A DNA stretch of 64,000 nt from Chryseobacterium sp. PMSZPI (GCF_002835665.1 NZ_PIZV01000002.1:1-64000); one strand, 5' to 3'. Positions 52,018 through 61,337 are shown, counted from the first letter of the stretch. A program made the numbers and translations. The notes: generated by a model not told the origin, from the letters alone.

Positions 52018-53424
52018 TTACCAATTTTTGTCAACCATAAAAATCATTTGTGTTATTGCCACTGCCCCGAGAAGAAGTTCTCTTTTATTTACTTTATCGA
52101 AAGTATCTTGTTCGGAATGGTGGTAATCGAAATATCTTTGTGTGTCTACAACGAGTTCAGCTAAAGGAATGTCTAGTTTTTTTAAAGGTGAAATGTCTTG
52201 GATTGCTTCAGTTTGGTCGAAATCATAAACCCCATAAGGCAGAAAATATTCTTTCCAGGGATAAATCAATCTTCTTCTTTGAGGAGACATATCCAAAGAA
52301 AATCCTCGTGGAGAGTACCCTCCTGCATCTGTTCCTAAGGCGAAGATGTGTTTTTCTTCTTTCTTTTTCACATAAGCAGCATACATTTCGCGGCCTTGGC
52401 CTCCGTTTTCGCTGTTGGCGTATAAGACAACTCGGATGGTATGGTTATTTTCATATCCGAGCGCTTTTAATGTTCTTAAAACTTCAATACATTGCACAAC
52501 TCCTGTTCCGTCATCAATAGCACCTTCTCCAATATCCCAGGAATCCAGCTGGGCACCTAGTACAATCACTTTAGAATCTTTTTTGCCTTGAATTTCGGCG
52601 ATGATATTGGGATTTGTGGTGCTGCCTTTTGATTCGGCAGTCATATTGATTTTAGCTGTAATTTTTTGTTTTTTTAAAATCTTTTCCAGTTCATCTGCAG
52701 ATTTTGTACCTATTGATAAGGCAGGGATCTTGACTTTATCATCCGGCTCATAGTAGATCATTTTAGCATGAGGAGTATCGTCATTAGCTGTTGTTAATGA
52801 TCTTATGATTAATGCTTTTGCACCTGTTTTGGAAATAACGGAAGGGGAAATTAATTTTGATTTTGCCGTCAGTAAATAGGAATCGCTGGTGTTAATGATT
52901 TTTGGATCCATAGGGACATTTACGAAAACTATTTTGTCTTTCAGCTGACCTATCGACATTGCATTGAGTTCTGAGGTGGAATTAATTAAAACAACTTCAC
53001 CAATCAGGTCTTTTCCACCTGTTCCTTCAGAGTTTCCGAAAGAAAGCATTTTGATGCTTTTCCAGTCTCCATTTTCTACTTTGATCTGTAAAGATTCTTT
53101 CCCTCTGACCCAGACAGGAGCCTTCGCTTCTTGTCTCCAGATCATATTAATGTCAATTTCTTTAAGCTTTTTTTCTGCCCATTCTACTGCTTTTGCATAA
53201 CCGGGAGTTGCGCTGAAGCGCGGACCAATTCCTTTTGTGAGTTCTCCAAGATTCTCATAAGCCTTGCCATTGGTCATTATTTCGTCTGAAATCCTTTTGA
53301 ATTCCTCGTGGTAATTTAATTTTACAGGAATAGCTGTTTTACCGACAGGTTTTTTCTGGAGTTTTTTTTGAGAAAATAAAAATCCACTCAAAAAGAGTGG
53401 AAGTATAATGAATATTTTTTTCAT
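52018..53424 (-). CDS. M28-like peptidase paralogue 3, probably catalytically inactive
   Basis: A 468-residue relative of the two genes that follow it, first in the operon, with a longer N-terminus (signal MKKIFIILPLFLSGFLFSQ). The metal-ligand motif GGHLD is GAQLD here (Q292), and the catalytic ANEEN is ANSEN (S338, E339 kept), while IDDG, GTDAGG and HHSEQDTFD are retained. It has therefore lost one zinc ligand and the general base. The fold appears intact, so it is likely a non-catalytic or altered relative rather than a pseudogene; no frame break is seen. Confidence 0.85.
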   Translation of the reverse strand: MKKIFIILPLFLSGFLFSQKKLQKKPVGKTAIPVKLNYHEEFKRISDEIMTNGKAYENLGELTKGIGPRFSATPGYAKAVEWAEKKLKEIDINMIWRQEAKAPVWVRGKESLQIKVENGDWKSIKMLSFGNSEGTGGKDLIGEVVLINSTSELNAMSIGQLKDKIVFVNVPMDPKIINTSDSYLLTAKSKLISPSVISKTGAKALIIRSLTTANDDTPHAKMIYYEPDDKVKIPALSIGTKSADELEKILKKQKITAKINMTAESKGSTTNPNIIAEIQGKKDSKVIVLGAQLDSWDIGEGAIDDGTGVVQCIEVLRTLKALGYENNHTIRVVLYANSENGGQGREMYAAYVKKKEEKHIFALGTDAGGYSPRGFSLDMSPQRRRLIYPWKEYFLPYGVYDFDQTEAIQDISPLKKLDIPLAELVVDTQRYFDYHHSEQDTFDKVNKRELLLGAVAITQMIFMVDKNW

Positions 53425-53479
53425 TTATTATTTACCTTTCTTTTTCCGAGGATAAAAGTAGGGAAAAAATGGGAAATTA

Positions 53480-54724
53480 TTAAGGTTTCATGTCGTACAT
53501 TAGCAAAGCTGTAACCAATTTGGGTTCAATAAATGTACATTTCGGAGGCATGCTTAGTTTTAAATCTGAAATTTTAATCATATCATTAAAACTTACAGGA
53601 TAAATTCCAAAACCTACTTTTCCTTCTCCGCTATCAATTTTTTCTTTTAAAATATTGATTCCATTGATGTTGGAAGTTCCTTTTACATAAGAAATGAGTT
53701 CAGAGCTGTCCGGATCTTCAATTTTTAAGACATCTTTGAAAATATATTTATCTAAAAGATGGTGATCCAGGTTATCCAGAGACATTTCTTTTGAACGCAG
53801 ATCATGTTTTACGTGGAGAGAATAGAATTTACCATCCATATACATTGAAATATGAAATTTCTGCGAAGGGTAGTACGGTGTTTCTCCTTTTTCGTGGATG
53901 AGGAAATATTTCTCAAGTTCTTTAAGGAATGCTTCACCGGAAACTCCGTTCAGGTCATGTAAAACTCTATTGTAATCGTGGATTTTAATAGATTGGTTGG
54001 AAACGATAAAGCTATATACAAAGTTGTAATGTTCTGTACCGTTATGTCTTTTATTTTTCTCTTTGTGACGTTTTGCATTCAATGCTGTCGATCCAATTCT
54101 ATGGTGTCCGTCGGCGATGTAGAACGAGTCGATCTGATCGATTACTTCTTTAAATTGCTGAAGTTTAAGACGGTTGTCTATTCTCCAGATTTTATGTCTG
54201 ATTCCAAGAGAATCTGTATGATTGAAGATCGGAACATTCTTTTCTTCATGGTTCATCAGCAATTCAATTTTTGAATTGGCAGGGTAGGTAAGCAATACAG
54301 GTTCAGCCTGTAAATTTACTTTTTCCAGATAATGAGCCAATTTTTCTTTTTTCTGAGGAATGGTACTTTCGTGTCTTTTGATTTTTCCATTCCAGAAATC
54401 CTCAATACTGGCTAATCCGAGAAGCCCTCTGAAAACCTGTTTATTTGGATAGATCTGCTCATATAGATAATAGGCTGAATTGTCCTGGACTAATTTCTTG
54501 TCTTCCAGAAGTTCTTCAAATGTAGAACGAATTTTTCTTAGATTTCGGTCAATATCTTTTGATTTACTTACAACGTAGGGTTTAATCATGTTGATGTAAG
54601 TATTTTCAACTTGAGCCTTCTCTGCAATCTCTTCCTGGGTAAAATTATCCAATGGATGTGTAGGGAAAGTCTCCTCGAAATCTCTATGAGGTCTTATTCC
54701 ACGGAAAGGTTTAAAAACAGGCAT
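53480..54724 (-). CDS. DUF1015 family protein
   Basis: A 414-residue cytoplasmic protein starting MPVFKPFRGIRPHRDFEETF, the family hallmark, with YLYEQIYPNKQVFRGLLGLASI, FYIADGHHRIGSTAL and SYVKGTSNI. DUF1015 genes accompany serine-pathway genes (serA/serC) in many genomes; the biochemical role is unclear. It begins 2 bases after serA stop, so it is the third gene of that operon. Confidence 0.9.
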   Translation of the reverse strand: MPVFKPFRGIRPHRDFEETFPTHPLDNFTQEEIAEKAQVENTYINMIKPYVVSKSKDIDRNLRKIRSTFEELLEDKKLVQDNSAYYLYEQIYPNKQVFRGLLGLASIEDFWNGKIKRHESTIPQKKEKLAHYLEKVNLQAEPVLLTYPANSKIELLMNHEEKNVPIFNHTDSLGIRHKIWRIDNRLKLQQFKEVIDQIDSFYIADGHHRIGSTALNAKRHKEKNKRHNGTEHYNFVYSFIVSNQSIKIHDYNRVLHDLNGVSGEAFLKELEKYFLIHEKGETPYYPSQKFHISMYMDGKFYSLHVKHDLRSKEMSLDNLDHHLLDKYIFKDVLKIEDPDSSELISYVKGTSNINGINILKEKIDSGEGKVGFGIYPVSFNDMIKISDLKLSMPPKCTFIEPKLVTALLMYDMKP

Positions 54725-54726
54725 AT

Positions 54727-55692
54727 TTATTTTATAGTTTCTTTTTGTAGCTTAATAATTTGTTCTGCAAGTTCGACACCGATTTTCTCTTGCGCATCCA
54801 CGGTATTTCCTCCCACATGAGGAGAAAGCGATAATGCCGGATTCATTAATAAAGGCAGTTCCGGGTTGGGTTCGTTTTCAAAAACGTCTAATGCCGCTCC
54901 GGCTACTTTTCCTGAATCAATAAAATCGATCAGGGTTACTTCATTGATTACACCACCTCTTGCAGTATTTACAATATAAACACCATCTTTCATTTTTTCA
55001 AACTGAGGAGTGTCTATAATGTATTCATTCGTTTTAGGCGTATTGATACTGATGAAATCAGCATCTTTAAGGAATGCATCCATATCATTGGTAGAGGTGA
55101 TTTCAAAGTTGACAGATTGTCCGTCAAAAAAGTTCAGGGTAAGAACTTTTGTTTTCGGGTTTCTTGTCAAAACCTGGATTTTCATCCCTAATGCTATTCC
55201 TATTTTTACAACTTCCTGGCCAATACTTCCGAAGCCGATTACTCCTAATGTTTTTCCTGAAAGTTCATAGGCATTACTGAACGACTTTTTCATGGCATTG
55301 AAATGAGTTTCTCCCTCCAAAGGCATTAGTCTGTTAGATTCGTGAAGGAATCTGGCTAATGAAAGGAAATGTCCAAATACTAATTCTGCCACTGATTTTG
55401 AAGATGCATTAGGAGTATTGATTACTTTAATTCCTTTATTTTTTGCATATTCAACATCAATATTATCCATCCCGATGCCGCCTCTTCCGATAATTTTAAG
55501 ACCGGGACAGGCATCGATCAGATCTTGTCTTACTTTTGTTGCACTTCTTACAAGAAGAACGTCCACGTTATTATCGTTGATAAAATTAATAACGTGATCT
55601 TGTGCCACTCTATTGTCCAGGATTTCAATTCCGGCCTCTTTTAAAACCTGTTCTCCTGCTTTTGAAATTCCATCGTTTGCTAAAACTTTCAT
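54727..55692 (-). CDS. serA: D-3-phosphoglycerate dehydrogenase-type oxidoreductase
   Basis: A 321-residue D-2-hydroxyacid dehydrogenase: Rossmann motif GKTLGVIGFGSIGQEV near 145-160, catalytic Arg in NTARGGVINE, Glu in VFENEPNP and His in LSPHVGGNT. No C-terminal ACT domain, so feedback by serine through ACT is not expected. The position between serC and DUF1015 supports a serine-synthesis role, converting 3-phosphoglycerate to 3-phosphohydroxypyruvate. Confidence 0.9.
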   Translation of the reverse strand: MKVLANDGISKAGEQVLKEAGIEILDNRVAQDHVINFINDNNVDVLLVRSATKVRQDLIDACPGLKIIGRGGIGMDNIDVEYAKNKGIKVINTPNASSKSVAELVFGHFLSLARFLHESNRLMPLEGETHFNAMKKSFSNAYELSGKTLGVIGFGSIGQEVVKIGIALGMKIQVLTRNPKTKVLTLNFFDGQSVNFEITSTNDMDAFLKDADFISINTPKTNEYIIDTPQFEKMKDGVYIVNTARGGVINEVTLIDFIDSGKVAGAALDVFENEPNPELPLLMNPALSLSPHVGGNTVDAQEKIGVELAEQIIKLQKETIK

Positions 55693-55699
55693 GTGTTAT

Positions 55700-55790
55700 T
55701 TTATTATAGATGTTAGATGTAAGATGTCAGACACTAGACGTTGGGGTCTGTTGTCTGATATCTGTTGTCTGATATCTTTTTATTTTTTTC
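55700..55790. repeat. dispersed repeat of the GTCTGATATC type
   Basis: Tandem-like units (ATGTTAGATGTAAGATGTCA, GACACTAGACG, TTGTCTGATATCTGTTGTCT) in the gap between serA and serC, related to the array at 40985-41066. Confidence 0.5.
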
Positions 55791-55806
55791 GGTCGCCTAA
55801 TATAAG

Positions 55807-56871
55807 CTATTTTATTGACTTCATTACATCCACTAAAACCTGCACACTTTCAATAGGCAAAGCGTTATATAAACTGGCTCTGTATCCGCCTAAACTTCTG
55901 TGTCCGTTAAGTCCGCTGATGCCGGCAGCTTTCCAAGCGTTATCAAATGCTTCTTTTTTGCTTTCGTCGGTAATTTTGAAAGAAACATTCATTAATGAAC
56001 GGTCTTCTTTTACACAGAACGTTTCGAATAGAGGGTTGCTGTCGATTTCATCATATAAAAGTTTGGCTTTAGCTTCATTTCTTTGTTCTGCTGCAGCGAT
56101 TCCTCCGTTTTTTTCAAGATATTGAAGGGTTAATAATGATGCATATATTGGAAATACCGGTGGGGTATTGTACATAGATTCTTTAGAGATGTGTTGAGAA
56201 TAATCCAGCATAGAAAGCATATTTTCTCTTCCTGTTTTACCAAGGATTTCCTTTTTGATTACTACTAAAGTCACTCCGGCAGGTCCCATGTTTTTCTGAG
56301 CACCGGCGTAGATTAAATCAAATTTAGAGAAGTCAAGTTGTCTTGAGAAAATATCAGAACTCATATCGCAGACCATTAAGGTATCTACTTCCGGGAACGT
56401 TTTCATTTGAGTTCCGTAAATTGTATTGTTTGAAGTACAATGGAAATAATCGTATTCTGAGCCTACGGTATAGTTTTTAGGGATAAAAGAATAGTTTTCT
56501 TCTTTTGAAGAACCTACCACATCTACTGTACCTAGTTTTTTAGCTTCTTTAATGGCTCCGGCTGCCCATGTTCCTGTGTCCAGGTAAGCTGCTTTTCCGC
56601 CTACTTTCATCAGGTTGTAAGGAACCATTGCAAATTGCATACTGGCACCGCTTCCTAAATAAAGGACTTCATAATCGTCTCCAAGATTCATCAGTCTTTT
56701 TACAATTGCACGAGCTTCGTCCATTACGGCAACAAAATCCTTGCTTCTGTGGGAAATTTCAAGAAGAGATAACCCGATACCGTTAAAATCTAAAATAGCC
56801 TGTGCAGATTTTTCAAATACTTCCTGAGGTAAAATGCATGGCCCTGCGCTGAAGTTGTGCTTTTTGTTCAT
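55807..56871 (-). CDS. serC: phosphoserine aminotransferase
   Basis: A 354-residue PLP enzyme of serine synthesis. Motifs: NFSAGPCILPQEVFEKSAQA, ISHRSKDF, GSGASMQFAMVPYNL, DMSSDIFSR, the PLP lysine in YAGAQKNMGPAGVTLVVI, and GHRSLGGYRASLYNA at the C-terminus. It is first in the serC-serA-DUF1015 operon, with a 114-base repeat-containing gap to serA. Confidence 0.96.
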   Translation of the reverse strand: MNKKHNFSAGPCILPQEVFEKSAQAILDFNGIGLSLLEISHRSKDFVAVMDEARAIVKRLMNLGDDYEVLYLGSGASMQFAMVPYNLMKVGGKAAYLDTGTWAAGAIKEAKKLGTVDVVGSSKEENYSFIPKNYTVGSEYDYFHCTSNNTIYGTQMKTFPEVDTLMVCDMSSDIFSRQLDFSKFDLIYAGAQKNMGPAGVTLVVIKKEILGKTGRENMLSMLDYSQHISKESMYNTPPVFPIYASLLTLQYLEKNGGIAAAEQRNEAKAKLLYDEIDSNPLFETFCVKEDRSLMNVSFKITDESKKEAFDNAWKAAGISGLNGHRSLGGYRASLYNALPIESVQVLVDVMKSIK

Positions 56872-56954
56872 ATTGTTATTTTTTGGTTGCTTCCGGAGGT
56901 TTCTCTCCTTTAGCTCTTTTTGGTTTTTATTTATTTTTAAATTTTAGGGTAAAA

Positions 56955-56990
56955 AAAGCCGCCTCACACATCATGAGACGGAGTTTTTTT
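56955..56990 (-). terminator. ferredoxin terminator
   Basis: CCGTCTCA/TGAGGCGG-type hairpin at 56961-56983 with seven T on the minus strand, directly after the ferredoxin gene. Confidence 0.8.
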
Positions 56991-57339
56991 ATTCACCGTG
57001 TAAAAATGCTTTTTTATTAAGCAGAGCATCTTCAGTCTCTACGTGATCTTCATCAGGAACACAGCAGTCTACAGGGCATACAGCCGCACACTGTGGTTCT
57101 TCGTGGAATCCTTTACATTCCGTACACTTATCTGTTACAATGAAATAAACATCATCACTTACAGGCTCCTGTGGTGCATCAGCATCTACAGTAAGTCCCG
57201 ACGGTAATGTGATCGTCCCTTGAAGAGTAGTACCGTCAGAAGCTTTCCAATCTACAGCTCCTTCATATATTGCATTATTTGGACATTCCGGTTCACAAGC
57301 CCCACAGTTAATGCATTCATCAGTTATTTTAATAGCCAT
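56989..57339 (-). CDS. 2[4Fe-4S] ferredoxin
   Basis: A 116-residue ferredoxin with two cluster motifs: CINCGACEPECP near the N-terminus and CTECKGFHEEPQCAAVCPVDC in the C-terminal half. The segment between them (about 60 residues) is longer than in simple clostridial ferredoxins. It serves as an electron carrier; partners unknown. It is divergent from the acyl-CoA reductase gene, sharing a promoter region. Confidence 0.93.
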   Translation of the reverse strand: MAIKITDECINCGACEPECPNNAIYEGAVDWKASDGTTLQGTITLPSGLTVDADAPQEPVSDDVYFIVTDKCTECKGFHEEPQCAAVCPVDCCVPDEDHVETEDALLNKKAFLHGE

Positions 57340-57352
57340 CGCTAATTTTTTT

Positions 57353-57370
57353 TAAATTTGCACAAAATTA
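57353..57370. promoter_or_regulatory. overlapping divergent promoters, ferredoxin and acyl-CoA reductase
   Basis: TAAATTTG at 57353-57360 on the plus strand and TAATTTTG at 57370-57363 on the minus strand both match TAnnTTTG and sit 39 and 24 bases from their start codons. Confidence 0.5.
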
Positions 57371-57398
57371 CAAAATATTCCCCAATTTTAAAGTAATT

Positions 57399-58433
57399 AT
57401 GAATACCGAAAATCAAGTTTTAGGACTTATTAAATTAAGTAGTTATATAAAAGCGTTTTTAGCGAAGAAATCAGAAGAATATAATGAGGATGATTTGAAT
57501 ATTGAATTATTGTTAAAGAAATCTGAAATAGAGAATCCGTGGTTTACTGTTGATAATCAGAAATTTGCTTTGCAGCAATGGGCTGATCTCCTTACGGAAG
57601 CTCATCTTAAAAACTGGCTCGAAAATTATTCAATCTCTAAAATATCAAAGAGAGTTGGACTTATTTTAGCCGGAAATATCCCTTTAGTAGGGTTTCACGA
57701 TGTGATTTCTGTGGTTTTGAGCAATCATATTCCTGTCATTAAGCTATCTTCGAAAGATAAGTATTTGATTCCGTTTTTGCTAAATAAATGGAAGTCATTT
57801 TCCAATGACCAGGTACAGTTTGAGTTTGTAGAAAAATTAGAAAATTTTGATGCGGTAATTGCAACGGGAAGTAATAATACAGCGAGATATCTGGAATATT
57901 ATTTTAAAAATCATTTGAGCATTATCCGTAAAAACAGAACTTCAATTGCTGTTTTAAAAGGTGATGAAACTGATGAAGAATTACAGCTTTTAGCAAAAGA
58001 TATTTTTCAATATTTTGGATTGGGTTGCAGAAATGTGACAAGAATTTTTATTCCACAGGATTTTGTGATTGATCGTTTGTTTGAAAATTTCTTAGCATTC
58101 CAGGATATTATCAATCATAATAAATATGCGAATAATTATGATTATAACAGAGCGGTTTATCTTTTAAATCAGGAAAAATTCTGGGATAATAACTTTGTAA
58201 TGCTGAAAGAGGATGATAAACTGTTCAGCCCACTTTCCGTGATTAATTTCAGCAGGTATTCCTCGTTAGATGATGTGAACAATTTTATCACAGAGAATGA
58301 TGAAAATATTCAATGTGTAGTAGCTAAAGACGAATTGAATCTGAATTCAATTTCATTTGGAGAAGCTCAGAACCCAGGTCTTGATACCTATGCAGACAAC
58401 GTAGATACTATGAGATTTTTAGAACTGGTTTAA
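57399..58433 (+). CDS. acyl-CoA reductase, LuxC family
   Basis: A 344-residue aldehyde-dehydrogenase-like enzyme that reduces acyl-CoA (or acyl-ACP) to aldehyde. Features: LILAGNIPLVGFHDVISVVL, ATGSNNTARYLEYYF, the nucleophile Cys in FGLGCRNVTRIF, and GEAQNPGLDTYADNVDT at the C-terminus. Flavobacteria use such genes in fatty aldehyde metabolism; the exact substrate is unknown. It sits divergent from the ferredoxin gene. Confidence 0.88.
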   Translation: MNTENQVLGLIKLSSYIKAFLAKKSEEYNEDDLNIELLLKKSEIENPWFTVDNQKFALQQWADLLTEAHLKNWLENYSISKISKRVGLILAGNIPLVGFHDVISVVLSNHIPVIKLSSKDKYLIPFLLNKWKSFSNDQVQFEFVEKLENFDAVIATGSNNTARYLEYYFKNHLSIIRKNRTSIAVLKGDETDEELQLLAKDIFQYFGLGCRNVTRIFIPQDFVIDRLFENFLAFQDIINHNKYANNYDYNRAVYLLNQEKFWDNNFVMLKEDDKLFSPLSVINFSRYSSLDDVNNFITENDENIQCVVAKDELNLNSISFGEAQNPGLDTYADNVDTMRFLELV

Positions 58434-58612
58434 TTCGGATTCTAAAAAACTTTTTTCATGTTTGTAAAGAATGAATGATATTGTTTTTTAATTAGTTGAA
58501 GCATCTTTGCGAGCGTGAAATAATAAAAGTGCATTTTTATTTCATATTTCAAATTTTGATTATTTAATTCTTTGTATATTCAGCATTTAATTTACGATAA
58601 TCAATATATTAT

Positions 58613-59077
58613 ATGAAAAAAATATTTCTTGCATTTGCTGTTTTCGCTATTCAGCTTGGGTTTTCACAGAAAGTAACAAGCCTGAAGATTGAAAAAAGTG
58701 ATAAGAAAGAACTGCCCACAGAATTGGATAAGGATAAAATAACCTCTTATAATGCCAATTTTTTTAAATTCATAAGCGCTTTAAAAGCTTCTGATAAAAA
58801 AACGATGGAAGGTTTGCTTTCTCCAAAGGCAAAAGAGGTTGTTACGGATGTTGTGTATAAAAAACTTTCAGAGGATATCGATTTTAAGAAAAGCCTCGAA
58901 GTTTATAAGTCCGGCTACAAATCTATGATGGATGGAAAGGTTTATCCTATGATCCAGTATAAATATTCTGATGATATGTCTCCCAATACGGATAATATCG
59001 TTACTGCTGTATTTGAAAATGACGGAAAAATATTAGGAATAAAGCCGAAGCGTAAGCAAGCAGTCAGTGCTAAATAA
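58613..59077 (+). CDS. secreted protein of unknown function
   Basis: A 154-residue protein with signal peptide MKKIFLAFAVFAIQLGFSQ, a helical mature part (KFISALKASDKKTMEGLLSPKAKEVV) and a basic C-terminus (GIKPKRKQAVSAK). The layout (helix, then sheet with YPMIQYKYSDDM) suggests a small NTF2-like or related fold but no family is recognised. Stands alone before the Bax-inhibitor-like gene. Confidence 0.65.
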   Translation: MKKIFLAFAVFAIQLGFSQKVTSLKIEKSDKKELPTELDKDKITSYNANFFKFISALKASDKKTMEGLLSPKAKEVVTDVVYKKLSEDIDFKKSLEVYKSGYKSMMDGKVYPMIQYKYSDDMSPNTDNIVTAVFENDGKILGIKPKRKQAVSAK

Positions 59078-59148
59078 TTAATAACTTATGCAGAAAAATA
59101 ACCAGAGTTGATATCTGGTGCAATATTGAATAATAAAAAAATATAACT

Positions 59149-59838
59149 ATGATGACAGATGTTTTAGTCGCTCATTCTTCGGAAGTGGAGAAAGCGGATT
59201 TTTACAAGAAGACCTATTTGCATGTTGCTTTATCGATTCTTGCGTTTATTGGAGTGGAAACTATTTTGTTAAAAACAGTTCCTCCTGAGATTATTGCTAT
59301 GATGTTTGGGCAGAAATATACTTGGTTGCTGATCATTGGTGTTTTCTGGTTGGCTTCGGTATTAGCGTCTAAATGGTCGCTTTCACAAAGCAAATCAACG
59401 CAGTATTTAGGACTAGGGTTTTATATCCTGTTAGAAGCTGTGATTTTCATGCCGTTGCTTTATATTGCTGTTAATATGGCTGGCGGGGCACATGTGATCT
59501 TCCAGGCAGCGATGCTTACTATTGCTATGTTTGCCGGATTATCTGCTGTAGCATTTACATCTAAAAGAGATTTTTCATTTTTAAGAAACGTTATTATTAT
59601 CGGAGGTTTTTTGTCTATTGGATTAATTATTGCCGGGGCAATCTTCGGATTTAATCTTGGGCTTTGGTTCTCTGTGGGAATGGTAATTTTAGCTTCCGCA
59701 AGTATTTTGTATGAGACAAGCAAGCTTCAAAATGTATATACAACAGGGCAGTATGTAGGAGCTTCTCTACAGCTTTTTGCATCGATAATGCTATTGTTCT
59801 GGTATATTTTAAGAATTCTGATGAGTAGAAGAAGCTAG
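59149..59838 (+). CDS. Bax inhibitor-1/YccA family membrane protein
   Basis: A 229-residue protein with seven hydrophobic segments (about residues 24-45, 55-72, 82-108, 112-132, 140-160, 163-182 and 200-222), the standard topology of Bax inhibitor-1 proteins, with the internal block AFTSKRDFSFLRNVIIIGG and the C-terminal YETSKLQNVYTTGQYVGASLQL. Members are inner-membrane proteins related to YccA/YbhL, which modulate FtsH or ion flux. Likely one-gene unit with a terminator after it. Confidence 0.85.
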   Translation: MMTDVLVAHSSEVEKADFYKKTYLHVALSILAFIGVETILLKTVPPEIIAMMFGQKYTWLLIIGVFWLASVLASKWSLSQSKSTQYLGLGFYILLEAVIFMPLLYIAVNMAGGAHVIFQAAMLTIAMFAGLSAVAFTSKRDFSFLRNVIIIGGFLSIGLIIAGAIFGFNLGLWFSVGMVILASASILYETSKLQNVYTTGQYVGASLQLFASIMLLFWYILRILMSRRS

Positions 59839-59857
59839 TTAAAATATAAATAAATAA

Positions 59858-59893
59858 AAATCCTGATATTCTATTATATCAGGATTTTTTGTT
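59858..59893 (+). terminator. terminator of the Bax-inhibitor-like gene
   Basis: Perfect 12-bp stem AAATCCTGATAT/ATATCAGGATTT (59858-59869, 59876-59887) plus T run. Confidence 0.85.
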
Positions 59894-59976
59894 TTTACAA
59901 CCTTGGTTGATGAAAGAATATAGGCTTTCTTGCTATTGAAGTAAAGTGTATTCCTTCGGATATGATATATTTTAAA

Positions 59977-60225
59977 TTATTTATCAATTGATCCAAGGAC
60001 CTTTTGAGCAAATGAATTTAAAGCATCTTTTTCACTCATTCCGTTCTGTACATTTCCATGAACTTCAAGGGCGCCACAGATATTGGTAATTAATTCTCCT
60101 GCAACATTTAAGTCTTCTTCACTTGTTCCTCTGAATTCACAAAAGCTTTCTAAAACTTCTAATGTTTTTTCCAGGTTTTCAGGAGTTTGATTTTGATAGA
60201 ATTGTCTGATAATCGGTAACTTCAT
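59977..60225 (-). CDS. DUF6952 family protein
   Basis: An 82-residue soluble helical protein (MKLPIIRQFYQNQTPENLEK, CEFRGTSEEDLNVAGELITN) of a Bacteroidota-only family of unknown function. It begins at the last base of the thioredoxin gene (overlap of one base), so they are co-translated. Operon order thioredoxin-DUF6952 is frequent in flavobacteria and suggests a redox-linked role. Confidence 0.82.
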   Translation of the reverse strand: MKLPIIRQFYQNQTPENLEKTLEVLESFCEFRGTSEEDLNVAGELITNICGALEVHGNVQNGMSEKDALNSFAQKVLGSIDK

Positions 60226-60533
60226 TATTGTAGTTCGTTAAAAAGGTTAATTAAACTTTCTGCCTGATTAGACTGCACTTGGTTTACCAATTCGCCATTT
60301 TTAAAGATTGCGAAAGTCGGCAGGTTGTCTACTTTAGCTAATTTTCTGCTTTCAGGAAGTTTTTCAGCATCTACATATAGAAACGGAATGGCTTCGTTTT
60401 CTGAGGCTAACTTTTTAAATTTAGGCTTCATGATTCTGCAGTTTCCGCACCATGTTGCGCCATATTGAACGACTACTTTTTCGTTGTCATTTACTATATT
60501 TTGTAATGTATCTTCGGTTAATTCTGTGTACAT
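60225..60533 (-). CDS. thioredoxin family protein
   Basis: A 102-residue thioredoxin fold protein with active site WCGNC in VQYGATWCGNCRIMKPKF at about residues 24-41 and the cis-proline segment DNLPTFAIFKNG. The CGNC site differs from the classical CGPC. It is the second transcribed gene of a group with the upstream peroxiredoxin, though a terminator-like hairpin separates them. Confidence 0.9.
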   Translation of the reverse strand: MYTELTEDTLQNIVNDNEKVVVQYGATWCGNCRIMKPKFKKLASENEAIPFLYVDAEKLPESRKLAKVDNLPTFAIFKNGELVNQVQSNQAESLINLFNELQ

Positions 60534-60653
60534 AGCGTATGTAATTGGTTAAAGTAAATTGGATATATTTGAGTGATAAGGGTAGTTAATTGGTTTTATA
60601 GATAAAACCTTAGTAATAGAGGTTGTTCACTCAAAATAAAGAATGGTTTGAAA

Positions 60654-60690
60654 ATTTAACAATGTAATACTCGGTATTACATTGTTAAAT
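60654..60690 (-). terminator. terminator-like perfect hairpin between peroxiredoxin and thioredoxin genes
   Basis: 17-bp perfect stem (60654-60670 with 60674-60690) and three-base loop, followed on the minus strand by TTTTC. It probably ends the peroxiredoxin transcript. Confidence 0.7.
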
Positions 60691-60704
60691 GTATATACTG
60701 CTAA

Positions 60705-61337
60705 TTAGTTCTTAGCTAAATATTCTGCTGTAGAAGTTCTGTCTGCTTTCATAGCTTCTTTTCCTTCTTCCCAGTTTGCAGGGCATACTTCACCGTGTTT
60801 TTGAACGTGCGTATAAGCATCGATCAGTCTTAAGAATTCTTTTACGTTTCTTCCTAGAGGCATGTCGTTTACAGCTTCGTGGAAAATTTTCCCAGTTTCA
60901 TCAATAAGGTAAGTCGCTCTGTATGTTACGTTAGAACCTGTGAAAGTTTCGTTTCCTTCTTCATCATATTCGAAATCCTGATCAACGATTCCTAATGTGT
61001 TTGCTAGCTGTCTGTGCGTGTCAGCCAATAGAGGATAAGTAACACCTTCGATACCTCCGTTATCTTTTGGAGTGTTTAACCAAGCGAAGTGTACTTCGTT
61101 TGTATCGCAAGATGCACCGATTACTTTAGTGTTTCTTTTTTCGAATTCACCTAAAGCTTCTTGGAAAGCATGAAGTTCAGTAGGGCAAACGAAAGTGAAA
61201 TCTTTCGGGTACCAGAATAAAAGAACTTTTTGCTGGTTGTTTACTGCTTCGTCAAGGATGTTGATTCTAAGATCGTCACCCATTTCAGACATCGCGTCAA
61301 TCGTTAAATTTGGGAATTTTTTTCCTACTAAAGACAT
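60705..61337 (-). CDS. peroxiredoxin, typical 2-Cys (AhpC/Prx1)
   Basis: A 210-residue thiol peroxidase. Peroxidatic Cys in DFTFVCPTELHAF near residue 50 and resolving Cys in HGEVCPANWEEG near residue 170; both present, as is the conserved RATYLIDE. It removes peroxides using thioredoxin, whose gene lies next on the same strand. A good promoter precedes it. Confidence 0.94.
   Translation of the reverse strand: MSLVGKKFPNLTIDAMSEMGDDLRINILDEAVNNQQKVLLFWYPKDFTFVCPTELHAFQEALGEFEKRNTKVIGASCDTNEVHFAWLNTPKDNGGIEGVTYPLLADTHRQLANTLGIVDQDFEYDEEGNETFTGSNVTYRATYLIDETGKIFHEAVNDMPLGRNVKEFLRLIDAYTHVQKHGEVCPANWEEGKEAMKADRTSTAEYLAKN

Noticed and set aside
52050..52520. 156-codon plus-strand frame
   Set aside because: Antisense to the M28 paralogue 3 gene; residue pattern is a shadow of the conserved peptide.
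55613..56125. 170-codon plus-strand frame
   Set aside because: Antisense to serC and the serA-serC gap; the serC frame on the other strand has complete family motifs.
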